The notes: a model not told the origin generated them from the sequence alone. A DNA stretch of 64,000 nt from Candidatus Thiodictyon syntrophicum (GCF_002813775.1 NZ_CP020370.1:5295501-5359500); one strand, 5' to 3'. Counted from the stretch's first letter, positions 44,870 through 53,952 are shown. A program made the numbers and translations.

Positions 44870-46848
44870 TCCCTGAACTCGGACACTTCGCCCTGATCCT
44901 GGCCTTGGGCCTCGCCGTCACCCAGGCGATCTTCCCGCTCTGGGGCTCATTCAACGGCCGCCGCGCCTGGATGGAACTGGCCCGCCCCCTGGCCCTGGGT
45001 CAGTTGACCTTTCTCTTCCTGGCCTTCGCCTGTCTGATGCAGGCCTTCCTGACCAGCGATTTTTCGGTGGTCTATGTCGCCACCAACTCCAACAGCCTGC
45101 TGCCTGATCTCTATAAGATGTCCGCCGTGTGGGGCGCCCATGAGGGCTCGCTCCTGCTGTGGGCACTGTTGCTGGCCGGCTGGGGGGCGGCGGTCGCGCT
45201 CTTCAGCCGCAACCTGCCGTTACCGATGATCGCGCGCGTGATCGCGGTCCAGGCGATGATCGCCATCGGCTTTCTGCTCTTCATGCTGCTGACCTCCAAC
45301 CCCTTCGAGCGCATCTTCCCGGTGCCGCTGGAGGGCCGGGATTTGAATCCGCTGCTGCAGGACTTCGGGCTCGCCATCCACCCGCCGATGCTCTATATGG
45401 GCTACGTGGGCTTCTCGGTCGCCTTCGCCTTCGCCATCGCGGCACTGATCGGCGGGAAGCTGGACGCGGCCTGGGCGCGCTGGTCGCGGCCCTGGACCAC
45501 GGTCGCCTGGGTCTTCCTCACCATCGGCATCGCGCTCGGCTCCTGGTGGGCCTACTACGAACTGGGCTGGGGCGGCTGGTGGTTCTGGGACCCGGTGGAG
45601 AACGCCTCTTTCATGCCCTGGCTGGTGGGCACCGCCCTGATCCATTCGCTGGCGGTCACCGAGAAGCGCGGGGCCTTCAAGAGTTGGACCGTGCTGCTCG
45701 CCATCGCCGCCTTCTCGCTGTCGCTGCTCGGGACCTTCCTGGTGCGCTCCGGGGTCCTGACCTCGGTCCACGCCTTTGCCACCGACCCGGCGCGCGGGAC
45801 CTTCATCCTCGCCTTTCTGGTCATCGTCATCGGCGGCTCGCTGGCGCTCTATGCCTGGCGCGCCCCGGCGATCTCCGCGGGCGGACGCTTCGATCTCGTC
45901 TCGCGCGAGAGCTTTCTACTGATCAACAACCTGCTGCTCGCCGCCTTGGCGGCCCTGGTGCTCTTCGGCACCCTGGCCCCGCTGATCTACGAGGCGGCCG
46001 GCTGGGGCAAGATCTCGGTCGGTTTCCCCTGGTTCAACATGATGTTCGTGGCGCTCTCCCCGCTCCTGGTGCTGGCCATGGGCATCGGCCCCCTCACCCG
46101 CTGGAAGCACGATGACGCGGACCGCCTGCTGCGCCTGCTCTGGCTGGCGCTGGCGGTGAGCCTGATCATTGGGGTGGTCACCGCGACCGGCCTGGTCCTG
46201 CCGGGAAATTTCCATGTGGGACTGGGGCTCGGGCTCACCGCCTGGCTCGTCCTCACCCACCTGATCGCCCTGGGCGAGCGGGTGACCCAGCGCGGATTGC
46301 GCGGGTTCACGACCGACTTGGGCGGTCAGGGCCGCAGTTGGTACGGCATGTGGCTGGCCCACGTCGGCATCGCCGTCTCCATCGTCGGCGTGACCATGGT
46401 CACCAGCTTCGGGATCGAGACCGACGTGCGGATGTCGCCCGGCGCGGTCCACGAGACGGCCGGCTATCGCTTCCAATTCAACGGTGTCACGACCATCGTC
46501 GGCCCCAACTACCAGGCCAGACGGGGCGAGTTCCGCATCTTCCGGGGCGACCGGCAGATCGCCGTCCTGCAACCGGAGAAGCGCGCCTATGTGGCCGGCG
46601 GCATGCCCATGACCGAGGCGGGGATCGACCCCGGGCTGCTGCGCGACCTCTATGTGTCACTGGGTGAGCCGGTCGGCGATCAGGGCGACTGGGCGGTGCG
46701 GCTCTACTACAAGCCCTATGTACGCTGGATCTGGCTCGGCGGCATCCTGATGGCCTTGGGCGGCCTCTTGGCGGTCAGCGACCGGCGCTATCGCACGGCC
46801 CGCCGCACCAGCGCCGCGACCTTGCCGGCCGGCGCGGCGGCGGCCTGA
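44866..46848 (+). CDS. ccmF: Heme lyase subunit CcmF
   Basis: 660 residues with about 15 membrane helices. The WWD heme-handling motif is WGGWWFWDPVENASFMPWL. Heme-b and periplasmic His regions include SAVWGAHEGSLLLW, IHPPMLYMGYVG and WLAHVGIAVSIVG. It joins heme to apocytochrome c with CcmH/I. It overlaps ccmE by four bases. After it a GTCGTT hairpin interrupts the otherwise tightly packed operon for 177 bp. Confidence 0.97.
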   Translation: MIPELGHFALILALGLAVTQAIFPLWGSFNGRRAWMELARPLALGQLTFLFLAFACLMQAFLTSDFSVVYVATNSNSLLPDLYKMSAVWGAHEGSLLLWALLLAGWGAAVALFSRNLPLPMIARVIAVQAMIAIGFLLFMLLTSNPFERIFPVPLEGRDLNPLLQDFGLAIHPPMLYMGYVGFSVAFAFAIAALIGGKLDAAWARWSRPWTTVAWVFLTIGIALGSWWAYYELGWGGWWFWDPVENASFMPWLVGTALIHSLAVTEKRGAFKSWTVLLAIAAFSLSLLGTFLVRSGVLTSVHAFATDPARGTFILAFLVIVIGGSLALYAWRAPAISAGGRFDLVSRESFLLINNLLLAALAALVLFGTLAPLIYEAAGWGKISVGFPWFNMMFVALSPLLVLAMGIGPLTRWKHDDADRLLRLLWLALAVSLIIGVVTATGLVLPGNFHVGLGLGLTAWLVLTHLIALGERVTQRGLRGFTTDLGGQGRSWYGMWLAHVGIAVSIVGVTMVTSFGIETDVRMSPGAVHETAGYRFQFNGVTTIVGPNYQARRGEFRIFRGDRQIAVLQPEKRAYVAGGMPMTEAGIDPGLLRDLYVSLGEPVGDQGDWAVRLYYKPYVRWIWLGGILMALGGLLAVSDRRYRTARRTSAATLPAGAAAA

Positions 46849-46869
46849 TGGCGGGAAGCGGACGTCCGG

Positions 46870-46976
46870 GTGCGATCAGAACTGATGCGGTGACCGAGAT
46901 CCCGGTTACGCTGTCGTTGTCGTTGTCGTTGTCGTTGTCGAATAATCCGACCACGATTACGACAACGACAACGACG
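46870..46976. repeat. GTCGTT-hairpin element inside the ccm operon
   Basis: GTGCGATCAGAACTGATG (46870-46887), then GGTGACCGAGATCCCGG, then GTCGTTGTCGTTGTCG... (46913-46940) and its complement ending about 46976. The left part is the same as in the 6134-6340 element. It sits between ccmF and ccmG, which are adjacent in most ccm operons, and could alter transcript stability or processing there. Confidence 0.8.
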
Positions 46977-47025
46977 CCCCCGGAAGTCCCGTACCATTAG
47001 TATTAATTCGGATTGAGGATCGATA

Positions 47026-47568
47026 ATGGCAGGCTCCACCACCCGCTACCTGGTACCGCTCGGTGCCTTTCTGGCGCTCGCCGCCCTGCTCTTCTACGGG
47101 CTCGGGTTGGACCCCGGCAAGGTCCCCTCGCCGCTGGTGGACAAACCCTTGCCGGCCTTTGAGCTTGAGTCGCTGAAGGAACCGGGCAAGCTGATCAGCT
47201 CCGAGGCCCTCAAGGGCCAGGTCTCATTGGTGAACGTCTGGGCGTCCTGGTGCCCGTCCTGCCGCCAGGAACACGCGCAACTGGTGCGCGTGGCACGCGA
47301 GTCCGGGGTGCAGGTGGTCGGCTTCAACTGGAAGGACGAGCGGGCGGCGGCGCTCGAGATGCTGCAACGCTTCGGTGACCCCTATGCCATGATCTTCTTC
47401 GACCCGACCAACAAGGTGGGGATCGACCTGGGGGTCTATGGCGCACCCGAGACCTTCATCGTCGACCCCGCGGGCATCATCCGCCATAAGCGCATCGGAC
47501 CGATCGACGACCAGGTCTGGCGCGACGAGATGCTGCCGGTGATCACGAAGTACACACCCAAAGGATAG
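47026..47568 (+). CDS. ccmG: Thiol:disulfide interchange protein CcmG/DsbE
   Basis: 180 residues. A membrane anchor (TRYLVPLGAFLALAALLFYGL) precedes a thioredoxin fold with active site Cys76-Pro-Ser-Cys79 in NVWASWCPSCRQEH. The acidic groove (GFNWKDERAAALEML) and GVYGAPETFIVDPAG with the cis-Pro are present. It reduces the apocytochrome c CxxCH thiols. AGGAT-like text precedes the ATG. ccmH follows after three bases. Confidence 0.96.
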   Translation: MAGSTTRYLVPLGAFLALAALLFYGLGLDPGKVPSPLVDKPLPAFELESLKEPGKLISSEALKGQVSLVNVWASWCPSCRQEHAQLVRVARESGVQVVGFNWKDERAAALEMLQRFGDPYAMIFFDPTNKVGIDLGVYGAPETFIVDPAGIIRHKRIGPIDDQVWRDEMLPVITKYTPKG

Positions 47569-47571
47569 CCC

Positions 47572-48063
47572 ATGAGTCCGAGACGCCTCCTCGCCCCAGC
47601 CCTGCTGGCCGCCCTGCTCGCCGGGGGGGGCGCCACCGCCTTTACCCTCCAGGAGTTCAGCTTCGACACCCCGGCCCAGGAACAGTCCTTCCGTGACCTG
47701 ACCAGCAAGCTGCGCTGTCTGGTGTGCCAGAATGAGTCCCTGGCCGCGTCCCAGTCGGACCTGGCGCAGGATCTCCGCAAAGAGGTCTATGCGATGATGC
47801 GCGCGGGCAAGTCCCAGGACGAGATCACGACCTTCCTGGTCGATCGCTACGGCGACTTCGTCCTGTATGAACCGCCGGTCAAACCGTCCACCTACCTGCT
47901 GTGGTTCGGTCCCTTTGCCCTGGTCGCCATCAGCGGCTTCTTCCTGCTGCGGGCCCTGCGCCGCCAGGGCACCGCGCCGGCGGAAACCCTGAGCGCGGCC
48001 GACCAGGCCCGTATCGAGCAACTCCTCGCCGCGACCGGCGACCCCAAAGAACCAGCCAAATGA
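47572..48063 (+). CDS. ccmH: Cytochrome c maturation protein CcmH (CcmL type)
   Basis: 163 residues: signal peptide, periplasmic three-helix domain with Cys49-x-x-Cys52 in LRCLVCQNESLAAS, the GDFVLYEPPVKPSTYLLWFGPF block and one C-terminal membrane helix. It is the short form that works with a separate CcmI. It binds and reduces apocytochrome c. Its stop overlaps the ccmI start. Confidence 0.96.
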   Translation: MSPRRLLAPALLAALLAGGGATAFTLQEFSFDTPAQEQSFRDLTSKLRCLVCQNESLAASQSDLAQDLRKEVYAMMRAGKSQDEITTFLVDRYGDFVLYEPPVKPSTYLLWFGPFALVAISGFFLLRALRRQGTAPAETLSAADQARIEQLLAATGDPKEPAK

Positions 48064-49388
48064 TCATCTTCTGGATACTTGCCGCCGGGCTCACGGGCCT
48101 GGCCGTGCTCTTTATCGTCTGGCCGCTGCTGCGCGTCCCGACCGCGGATACGGCGCCGAGCCAAGGGCAGTTGAACCTGGAGGTCTTTCGGCGCCGCCGC
48201 GACGAATTGGACGGCGACCTCGCGGCAGGCGTCCTGGTCCGGGAACAATACGACGCGGCCCGCAAGGACCTGGAGCGGGAACTGCTCTATGACTTGGGTG
48301 GGGACGCGGACGCGGCCCCCGGGGGCGTCGCCGTGTCACGCCGCAGCGACGACGGCCGGGCGCCCGTCCTGGCCCTGATCCTGGGCGTCGCGCTCCCGGT
48401 GGCCACCGTGCTTGCCTACCTGCAACTGGGTGATCAGGGCGTCATCCCGCGGATCGAGGCGGCCGGGGCTGAGACGGGCGAGGCCGCCCCGGCCGACCTT
48501 CAGGCGGCACAGTCCCTGGAGGTCCTGGCGCAGGGGCTGGCCGAACGGATGCAGAAGGCCCCCGACAACCTGGACGGCTGGCTGATGCTCGGGCGCACCT
48601 ATTTCGCGATCGGGCAGCCGGCGAAGGGCCTGGAGGCCCTGGAGCGCGCCTACCAACTCGCCCCCGAACAGGCCGGCGTGCTCGCCGCCTACGCCGAGGC
48701 CTTGGGCGCCAACGCGGGTAACCGCCTGAGCGGTCGCCCGGCGGAACTGATCCGCACCGCCCTGCGCCTGGAGCCCGCCAACCCCAATGCCCGCTGGCTC
48801 GCCGGGATGCTGGACTATCAGGAGGGGCGCTTCAGCGCGGCGGTGCAGGCCTGGCAGGGGCTCTTGAGCGAATTGGACCCGGCCGGGCAGGAGGCGCAGC
48901 AACTCGGTGAGATGATCGCCGAGGCCCAGGGCCAGGCGGGCACGCCGTCGGCGGCCGCCGCGGCACCAGCGTCGGGCGCGAACGCCGCCGCACCCGCCCC
49001 GGCGGTCGCCGGTCAGGCGGGGACCGCGGCCGGGGGCACCGGGGCGCGCATCCAGGTGAGCGTCACGCTCGCCCCCGCGCTGGCCGCCCAGGCCACCCCC
49101 GACGACACGGTGTTCGTCTTCGCCCGCGCCCCGGCCGGACCGCCCATGCCGCTGGCGGTGCAGCGCCTCAAGGTCGCCGATCTGCCCGCGACCCTCAGCC
49201 TGGACGACAGCATGGCCGTCATCCCGACCCTGCGCCTCTCCGGCTACCCGGAGGTCTTGGTCGGTGCCCGCATCTCCAAGAGCGGGCAGGCCACACCGGC
49301 CGCCGGTGACCTGGAGGGTCAGACCGGCCCGGTCAAGGCGTCCGGGGGCGCCGCGGTCGTCGTGGCGATCGACCGCGTGAGGCCCTAG
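48060..49388 (+). CDS. ccmI: Cytochrome c maturation protein CcmI
   Basis: 442 residues from the ATG at 48060 (ATGA overlap with ccmH). Membrane helices at 1-25 (IIFWILAAGLTGLAVLFIVWPLL) and about 102-122 flank a cytoplasmic loop with RRRDELDGDLAAGVL. A periplasmic TPR domain (about 160-290: DGWLMLGRTYFAIGQPAKGLEALERAYQLAPEQ) and an Ala/Pro linker lead to a beta-domain ending in VVVAIDRVRP. It chaperones the C-terminus of apocytochromes. The last four bases overlap the convergent ybhB-like gene. Confidence 0.93.
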   Translation: MIIFWILAAGLTGLAVLFIVWPLLRVPTADTAPSQGQLNLEVFRRRRDELDGDLAAGVLVREQYDAARKDLERELLYDLGGDADAAPGGVAVSRRSDDGRAPVLALILGVALPVATVLAYLQLGDQGVIPRIEAAGAETGEAAPADLQAAQSLEVLAQGLAERMQKAPDNLDGWLMLGRTYFAIGQPAKGLEALERAYQLAPEQAGVLAAYAEALGANAGNRLSGRPAELIRTALRLEPANPNARWLAGMLDYQEGRFSAAVQAWQGLLSELDPAGQEAQQLGEMIAEAQGQAGTPSAAAAAPASGANAAAPAPAVAGQAGTAAGGTGARIQVSVTLAPALAAQATPDDTVFVFARAPAGPPMPLAVQRLKVADLPATLSLDDSMAVIPTLRLSGYPEVLVGARISKSGQATPAAGDLEGQTGPVKASGGAAVVVAIDRVRP

Positions 49389-49885
49389 GACCGGTCGCCG
49401 AACTTCCGGTAAGTGCCGACCAGCGCGGTATAGGCCAGGATGTGGTCCTCCATGGCCAGCAGCAGGTCGTTCTTGGTGGGATTACCCAGTTCGGCCGGAA
49501 GTCGCGTGTCCAGGGCATACAACCGGTGGAAATAGCGGTGACGGCCGCTGGGCGGACAGGGACCGCCATAGTCGGTGCGACCCCAACTGTTGAGCCCCGC
49601 GACGCACCCCGCGGGCAGGGCCGCGGGCAGGGCCGCGGCGCCGGCACCCTCGGCCAGTCCGGCCGCGGTGGGCGGGAGGTTGTAGAGAATCCAATGATCC
49701 CATACCATACGGGGAGCGGCGGGGTCCGGGGCGTCCGGGTCATCGACGATCAGGACCAGACTCTCGGTACCCTCCGGGAGGCCCTGCCAGTAAAGTCCGG
49801 GGGAAACATTCGCCCCTTCGCAGGTATACTTAGGGGGAACCTCGCCACCCTCATCGAATGCGTCAGATTTGAGAACCAGTGTCAT
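49385..49885 (-). CDS. YbhB/YbcL family (PEBP/Raf-kinase-inhibitor-like) protein
   Basis: 166 residues from the ATG at 49885, with GGAGG eight bases upstream; longer frames are not supported. LKSDAFDEGGEVPPKYTCEGANVSPGLYWQGLPEGTESLVLIVDDPDAPD is the PEBP ligand-pocket pattern (D-P-D-A-P). WDHWILYNLP, GRTDYGGPCPPSGRHRYFHRLYALD and the C-terminal GTYRKFGD follow. It is cytoplasmic with no known physiological role. It is convergent with the ccm operon. Confidence 0.92.
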   Translation of the reverse strand: MTLVLKSDAFDEGGEVPPKYTCEGANVSPGLYWQGLPEGTESLVLIVDDPDAPDPAAPRMVWDHWILYNLPPTAAGLAEGAGAAALPAALPAGCVAGLNSWGRTDYGGPCPPSGRHRYFHRLYALDTRLPAELGNPTKNDLLLAMEDHILAYTALVGTYRKFGDRS

Positions 49886-50069
49886 CTTCTGCCTCCGCGG
49901 GCCTGCTAAATTATCAACCAGTGTGGGAACATTATCGGCGATTCGGTCGCGCAATGTACCCCGGGCCGCCCCGCTTGGCGCTGATGATGAAACTTTGGTA
50001 ATTTTGTACCCGATAATCGGCAGTCCGGGCCCCGCACCAGCCCCAGCAAGGCAACCGCGGACCGGCGCG

Positions 50070-50222
50070 GACCGGAAAAAAAATACAACCTGTGAGGCTG
50101 ATTGAGTGGAACTCTCTGCTGCCCACCTGGTCATCGGGTCATGAGGACAAAATCGCCCTAGAGACGGTTTTACCCCTCCCTAGCTGTGCGTCCTTCGGCG
50201 GCCGAATGGCCGCCTTTTTTTT
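50070..50222 (+). ncRNA. Candidate small RNA ending in an intrinsic terminator
   Basis: A strong terminator at 50197-50222 has no plus-strand gene within 800 bp upstream, the nearest being ccmI. The preceding AT-richer stretch from about 50078 (AAAAAAATACAACCTGTGAGG) includes GAGTGGAACTCTCTGC, a short dyad. I cannot match it to a known RNA family. Its 5' end is a guess. Confidence 0.3.
50197..50222 (+). terminator. Rho-independent terminator
   Basis: A perfect 7-bp stem GGCGGCC / GGCCGCC with loop GAAT is followed by eight T. Confidence 0.85.
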
Positions 50223-50492
50223 GCTCTTATTTTTATAATGTTACCGGAAGGAACCGGAGCCGTACGAGGTTCACTGGGACCCCAACATCCGGGCCGGAAA
50301 ATCCTCGACCGTGCCATCCGCGACCCGACGACGGTCAATTCCCACCAAGACAATCTGCACGGCCCCACCGGTCCGAGCGGGGAGTTACGGTATAATTTCG
50401 CGTTCATGACGAGACCGATCGGGAGGCGGTACGCCGCCCCCCCGACCTGCGCCGCCCCGTCACGCCAGCCACCACGCAATACAGGATCTCCG

Positions 50493-52538
50493 ATGTCTGA
50501 TTACAACGCCGAGGACGTCCGCAACATCGCCCTGCTCGGGCACGCCGGCAGCGGCAAGACCACCCTGGTCGAGGCCCTGCTTGCCGCCGCTGGCGCCATC
50601 GCCGCGCCGGGCAGCGTCGCCAAGGGGACGACGGTGTGCGACTTCGACCCGCTGGAGAAGGAGCTGCAGCACTCGCTGGACTCCGCCATCACCAGCCTCG
50701 ACAACCGCGGCAAGCATATCAACATCATCGACACCCCCGGCTATCCGGACTTCCTGGGGCGCAGCATCTCGGTGCTGCCGGCGGTCGAGACCGCCGCCGT
50801 GGTCATCAATGCCCAGGCCGGGATCGAGTCGGTCACCCAGCGGGTCATGAAGCTGTTGGACAACCGGCACCTGTGTCGACTGATCATCGTCAACCAGATC
50901 GATGTCCCCGGCGTGGATCTGGGCGTGCTCACGACCCAGATCCGCGAGACCTTCGGCGCCGAGTGTCTGCCCATCAACCTGCCGGCGGACGGCGGCTCCC
51001 GGGTCATTGATTGCTTCTTCCAGCCCCAGGGCGAGGGCGCGGACTTTTCCTCGGTCGCCCAGGCCCATGGGCACATCATCGACCAGGTGGTGGAGGTCGA
51101 CGAGGCCCTGATGGAGATTTACCTGGAACAGGGACAGGACCTGGCGCCGGAGCAACTCCATGACCCCTTCGAGACGGCGTTGCGCGAAGGCCATCTGATC
51201 CCGATCTGTTACTGCTCCGCCACCTCCGGGGCCGGCATCCCGGAGCTGCTGGAGATCCTGGTCCGCCTGATGCCCAACCCGTCCGAGGGCAACCCCCCCG
51301 TCTACCTTAAGGGTGAGGGTGCCACGCTGGAGCCGGTCGCGGTCGCCCCGGACCCGACCAAACACGCGCTGGCCCATGTGTTCAAGATCATCAACGACCC
51401 CTTCCGCGGCAAGCTCGGCATCTTCCGCATCCACCAGGGACGCATCAGCCAGAACAGCCAACTCCTGATCGGCGACGCCCGTAAGCCGTTCAAGGTCAAT
51501 CACCTGTTTCGGCTCAACGGCAACGAGCAGATCGAGGTGGCGGACGGCGTCCCCGGGGACATCCTGGCCGTGGCCCGGGTGGACGAGATCCACTTCGATG
51601 CGGTGCTGCACGACTCACACGATGAAGACCATCATCACCTGAGCACCATGGAGTGCCCCGTCCCCCTGTTCGGGCTCGCCATTACCACGGCTAAGCGCGG
51701 TGACGAACAGAAACTCAACGACGCCCTGCATAAGCTACAGGCCGAGGACCCTTGCTTCCACGTCGAGCACCACGCCGCGACCAACGAGACCATCATGCGC
51801 GGTCTGGGTGAGCTGCATCTGAAGGTCCTGCTGCGGCGGCTCTCCGAGCAGTTCCATGTGGACGTGGAGACCCGCCCGCCGAGTATCCCCTACCGCGAGA
51901 CCATCTCCGCCAAGGCCGAGGGGCACCATCGGCACAAGAAGCAGACCGGCGGCGCCGGTCAGTTCGGCGAGGTCTTCCTGCGGGTGGAGCCCTTGGCGCG
52001 CGGGGCGGGGTTTGAGTTCGAGGACGCCACGGTGGGTGGGGTCATCCCCGGCAACTTCATTCCCTCGATCGAAAAGGGTGTGCGCCAGGTGCTCGCTGAC
52101 GGCGCCATTGCCGGTTACCCGCTCCAAGACGTACGCGTGACCGTCTATGACGGCAAGTTCCACCCGGTGGACTCCAAGGACATCGCCTTCTCCACCGCCG
52201 GGCGCAAGGCCTTCATCGACGCCATCGACAAGGCGCGACCGGTGATCCTGGAGCCGATCGTCAAGATCCGCGTAGTCGCCCCGGACTCCTGCATGGGCGA
52301 CCTGGCGGGTGACCTCTCCGGACGGCGGGGACGCATCAGCGGCAGCGAGTCGCAGAGCGGCGGGCGCATCGTCATCGACGGCGAGGTACCGCTGGCGGAA
52401 TTGAGCGGCTATGACGCCCGCCTGAAGGCCCTGACCGGGGGCGAGGGTACCTATGGTATCGAGCTCAGCCGCTATGAGCCGGTACCGGCCGCGATCCAGA
52501 AACAGTTGGCGGACGCCTATCAGCGTAGCGAGGACTAG
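50493..52538 (+). CDS. EF-G-like translational GTPase (FusA2 type)
   Basis: 681 residues from the ATG at 50493 (AGGA upstream). G1 GHAGSGKT (16-23), G3 DTPGYPDF (80-87), G4 is NQID (134-137) instead of the usual NKxD, G5 region CSATSG. Domains II-V of EF-G follow: GRISQNSQLLIG, ATNETIMRGLGELHLKVLLRRL, YRETISAKAEGHHRHKKQTGGAGQFGEV, VDSKDIAFSTAGRKAF, DLSGRRGRISGSES. It is about 20 residues shorter than canonical EF-G and not in a str operon, so it is likely the second, non-housekeeping EF-G-like protein, whose ribosomal role is unsettled. It is monocistronic. Confidence 0.88.
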   Translation: MSDYNAEDVRNIALLGHAGSGKTTLVEALLAAAGAIAAPGSVAKGTTVCDFDPLEKELQHSLDSAITSLDNRGKHINIIDTPGYPDFLGRSISVLPAVETAAVVINAQAGIESVTQRVMKLLDNRHLCRLIIVNQIDVPGVDLGVLTTQIRETFGAECLPINLPADGGSRVIDCFFQPQGEGADFSSVAQAHGHIIDQVVEVDEALMEIYLEQGQDLAPEQLHDPFETALREGHLIPICYCSATSGAGIPELLEILVRLMPNPSEGNPPVYLKGEGATLEPVAVAPDPTKHALAHVFKIINDPFRGKLGIFRIHQGRISQNSQLLIGDARKPFKVNHLFRLNGNEQIEVADGVPGDILAVARVDEIHFDAVLHDSHDEDHHHLSTMECPVPLFGLAITTAKRGDEQKLNDALHKLQAEDPCFHVEHHAATNETIMRGLGELHLKVLLRRLSEQFHVDVETRPPSIPYRETISAKAEGHHRHKKQTGGAGQFGEVFLRVEPLARGAGFEFEDATVGGVIPGNFIPSIEKGVRQVLADGAIAGYPLQDVRVTVYDGKFHPVDSKDIAFSTAGRKAFIDAIDKARPVILEPIVKIRVVAPDSCMGDLAGDLSGRRGRISGSESQSGGRIVIDGEVPLAELSGYDARLKALTGGEGTYGIELSRYEPVPAAIQKQLADAYQRSED

Positions 52539-52793
52539 CCGGCGTTGAAAAGCAGATAGCTCGCCCCGCATGTGCGGGGAGCGCGCGAGCGGCGCTGGAC
52601 ACTGCGATGCCGACGGCTGGCGGCCCGCCGATCCGGGCGACGACGGACACCCCGCGCAGCGGCGGCGTCAGTGCGCCTGACGCGGCGGGTGCGGCCCGCC
52701 GTCGGCCGCGCCACCGGGCACTGCAAGTGTCCAACAGCGGCCCTAAGGCCCGTTCCAATCAACCAAGTACGGCACTGACCAGGAGCAAACAGC

Positions 52794-52901
52794 ATGACCA
52801 AAGAACGCAGCCCCAAGAAAGAGACCAAGAAAAAATCCGGCCTGAACCTGAAGGAGAAGCGCGCCGCGAAAAAAACCAAGCAGGACAACAAGCCCCAGTA
52901 G
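52794..52901 (+). CDS. 35-residue lysine-rich basic protein
   Basis: ATG at 52794 with AGGAG nine bases upstream, TAG at 52899-52901. The product is MTKERSPKKETKKKSGLNLK followed by EKRAAKKTKQDNKPQ. It has 14 Lys/Arg in 35 residues, no hydrophobic segment, and is probably nucleic-acid binding or disordered. The good ribosome site and clean composition shift against the GC-rich flanks support a real gene. Composition alone gives no function. Confidence 0.65.
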   Translation: MTKERSPKKETKKKSGLNLKEKRAAKKTKQDNKPQ

Positions 52902-53299
52902 AGTTGCAACCGGATGTCGCCTGCCGCCCAGGGCGCGCCGTGCACCAGCCCGGCGCGTTTGCCGCTGTGGATACCGGCCTGCGCAAGGCGATGCCAGGTC
53001 GCTGGGCAGCGTATGCGAGCCCTGGATGAGGCAAGCCCAGCGCGACGTTTTCCCGCCGGCCGCGGTCCCGGCACGACCCATGACTGACCAAGTGGGGCGC
53101 ACCCGCGCAGCAGCTCGCGGTTTACGGGAGGCCCAAGACCATCGGCGGATATTCCGCCGCCCCGTCCGTAACAAAATCTTTACATATTTCTGCAATCCCT
53201 GACGCCCATCACAGAGCGAATTCATGCCTTGGGCCATGCTTTGGCTACACGCAAGAGCACCACAAGAGTGCCACCCAACGCAGCGCCGGGAGCAAGAAA
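52902..53299. promoter_or_regulatory. Intergenic region between two very small genes
   Basis: 398 bp. The first 250 bp are GC-rich with no feature I can support. From about 53170 the DNA becomes AT-richer (AAAATCTTTACATATTTCTG) and probably holds the promoter of the 54-residue gene at 53300. Confidence 0.35.
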
Positions 53300-53464
53300 A
53301 TGTCACCTAAACTGATCCTCTGGCTGGTCGTGTCACTCCTAGCCACCACCTGGTACGCGCTCGACCCGGAGGCCGGCGGCCCCTTCTTCGCGGCCCCAAC
53401 CCATGACATCGCGCTCGCCGATGTGGTCCCCACACTGCGCCCGCAGATTGCCCGCAATCCTTAG
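53300..53464 (+). CDS. 54-residue exported or membrane peptide
   Basis: ATG at 53300 with GGGAG about nine bases upstream, TAG at 53462-53464. The start MSPKLILWLVVSLLATTWYA is a signal peptide or anchor helix. The rest, LDPEAGGPFFAAPTHDIALA then DVVPTLRPQIARNP, is short and uncharged. No family is recognised. It is convergent with the HTH regulator at 53569. Confidence 0.55.
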   Translation: MSPKLILWLVVSLLATTWYALDPEAGGPFFAAPTHDIALADVVPTLRPQIARNP

Positions 53465-53568
53465 GCCGCCATCACTTAAGTCGGCGTCACTGTCCGCGCG
53501 TCTTGCGCGGATACAGGGGGATTGCCGCCACCGACTCAAGGCCGCCCGCGGGCCGTCAGCGAACCGCC

Positions 53569-53952
53569 CTACGGCTTCTTGGCGCGCTTGGACTTGACCG
53601 CGGGCAGCGTCTGCGCCAGTTCGCGCAGGCGCACCCGGCTGTCGTCGTCGGTGGCGCGATAGCGGGCGATCAGTGCGGCCTCGTCCTGGTCGAGCGCGGG
53701 GTTGTCGTCCAGGCACAGGAGCCAGGTGGGGCTGACGGTGCCCAGGGCCGCGGCCAGGACCATGGACTCCTCCAGACCCATCCGCCGCAGGCCCTGCTCA
53801 TAGTTGCTGATGCGGGACTTGGAGTAGCAGCCGGTGCGCTCGGCCAGTTCGCTCAGCGACAGTTGCTGGTCGTGACGGGCCTCACGCAGGCGGTTGCCGA
53901 TACGCTGGGTCAGGTCGGCGATGGGATCGATCGTGACGGCGGTGTCGCTCAT
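53569..53952 (-). CDS. Cro/C1-type helix-turn-helix regulator
   Basis: 127 residues from the ATG at 53952 (AGAGG upstream). The HTH at about 16-70 reads IGNRLREARHDQQLSLSELAERTGCYSKSRISNYEQGLRRMGLEESMVLAAALG, the XRE pattern with S-x-I-S-N-Y-E-x-G. The following WLLCLDDNPALDQDEAALIARYRATDDDSRVRLREL is a short phage-repressor-like dimerisation tail without a peptidase domain. The end is basic. Targets unknown; its stop faces the 54-residue gene. Confidence 0.85.
   Translation of the reverse strand: MSDTAVTIDPIADLTQRIGNRLREARHDQQLSLSELAERTGCYSKSRISNYEQGLRRMGLEESMVLAAALGTVSPTWLLCLDDNPALDQDEAALIARYRATDDDSRVRLRELAQTLPAVKSKRAKKP

Larger units (their letters stand above)
49886..50492. other. Long intergenic region upstream of the EF-G-like gene
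   Basis: 607 bp without a supported gene. It holds the terminator at 50197-50222, so a short transcript should end there. It also holds the EF-G-like promoter region, with an AT-rich stretch TTGCTCTTATTTTTATAATG at 50221-50240. A possible small RNA is listed separately. Confidence 0.4.

Noticed and set aside
50493-52538. Housekeeping fusA
   Set aside because: No rpsL/rpsG/tuf neighbours and a diverged G4 motif; more likely the second EF-G-like gene.
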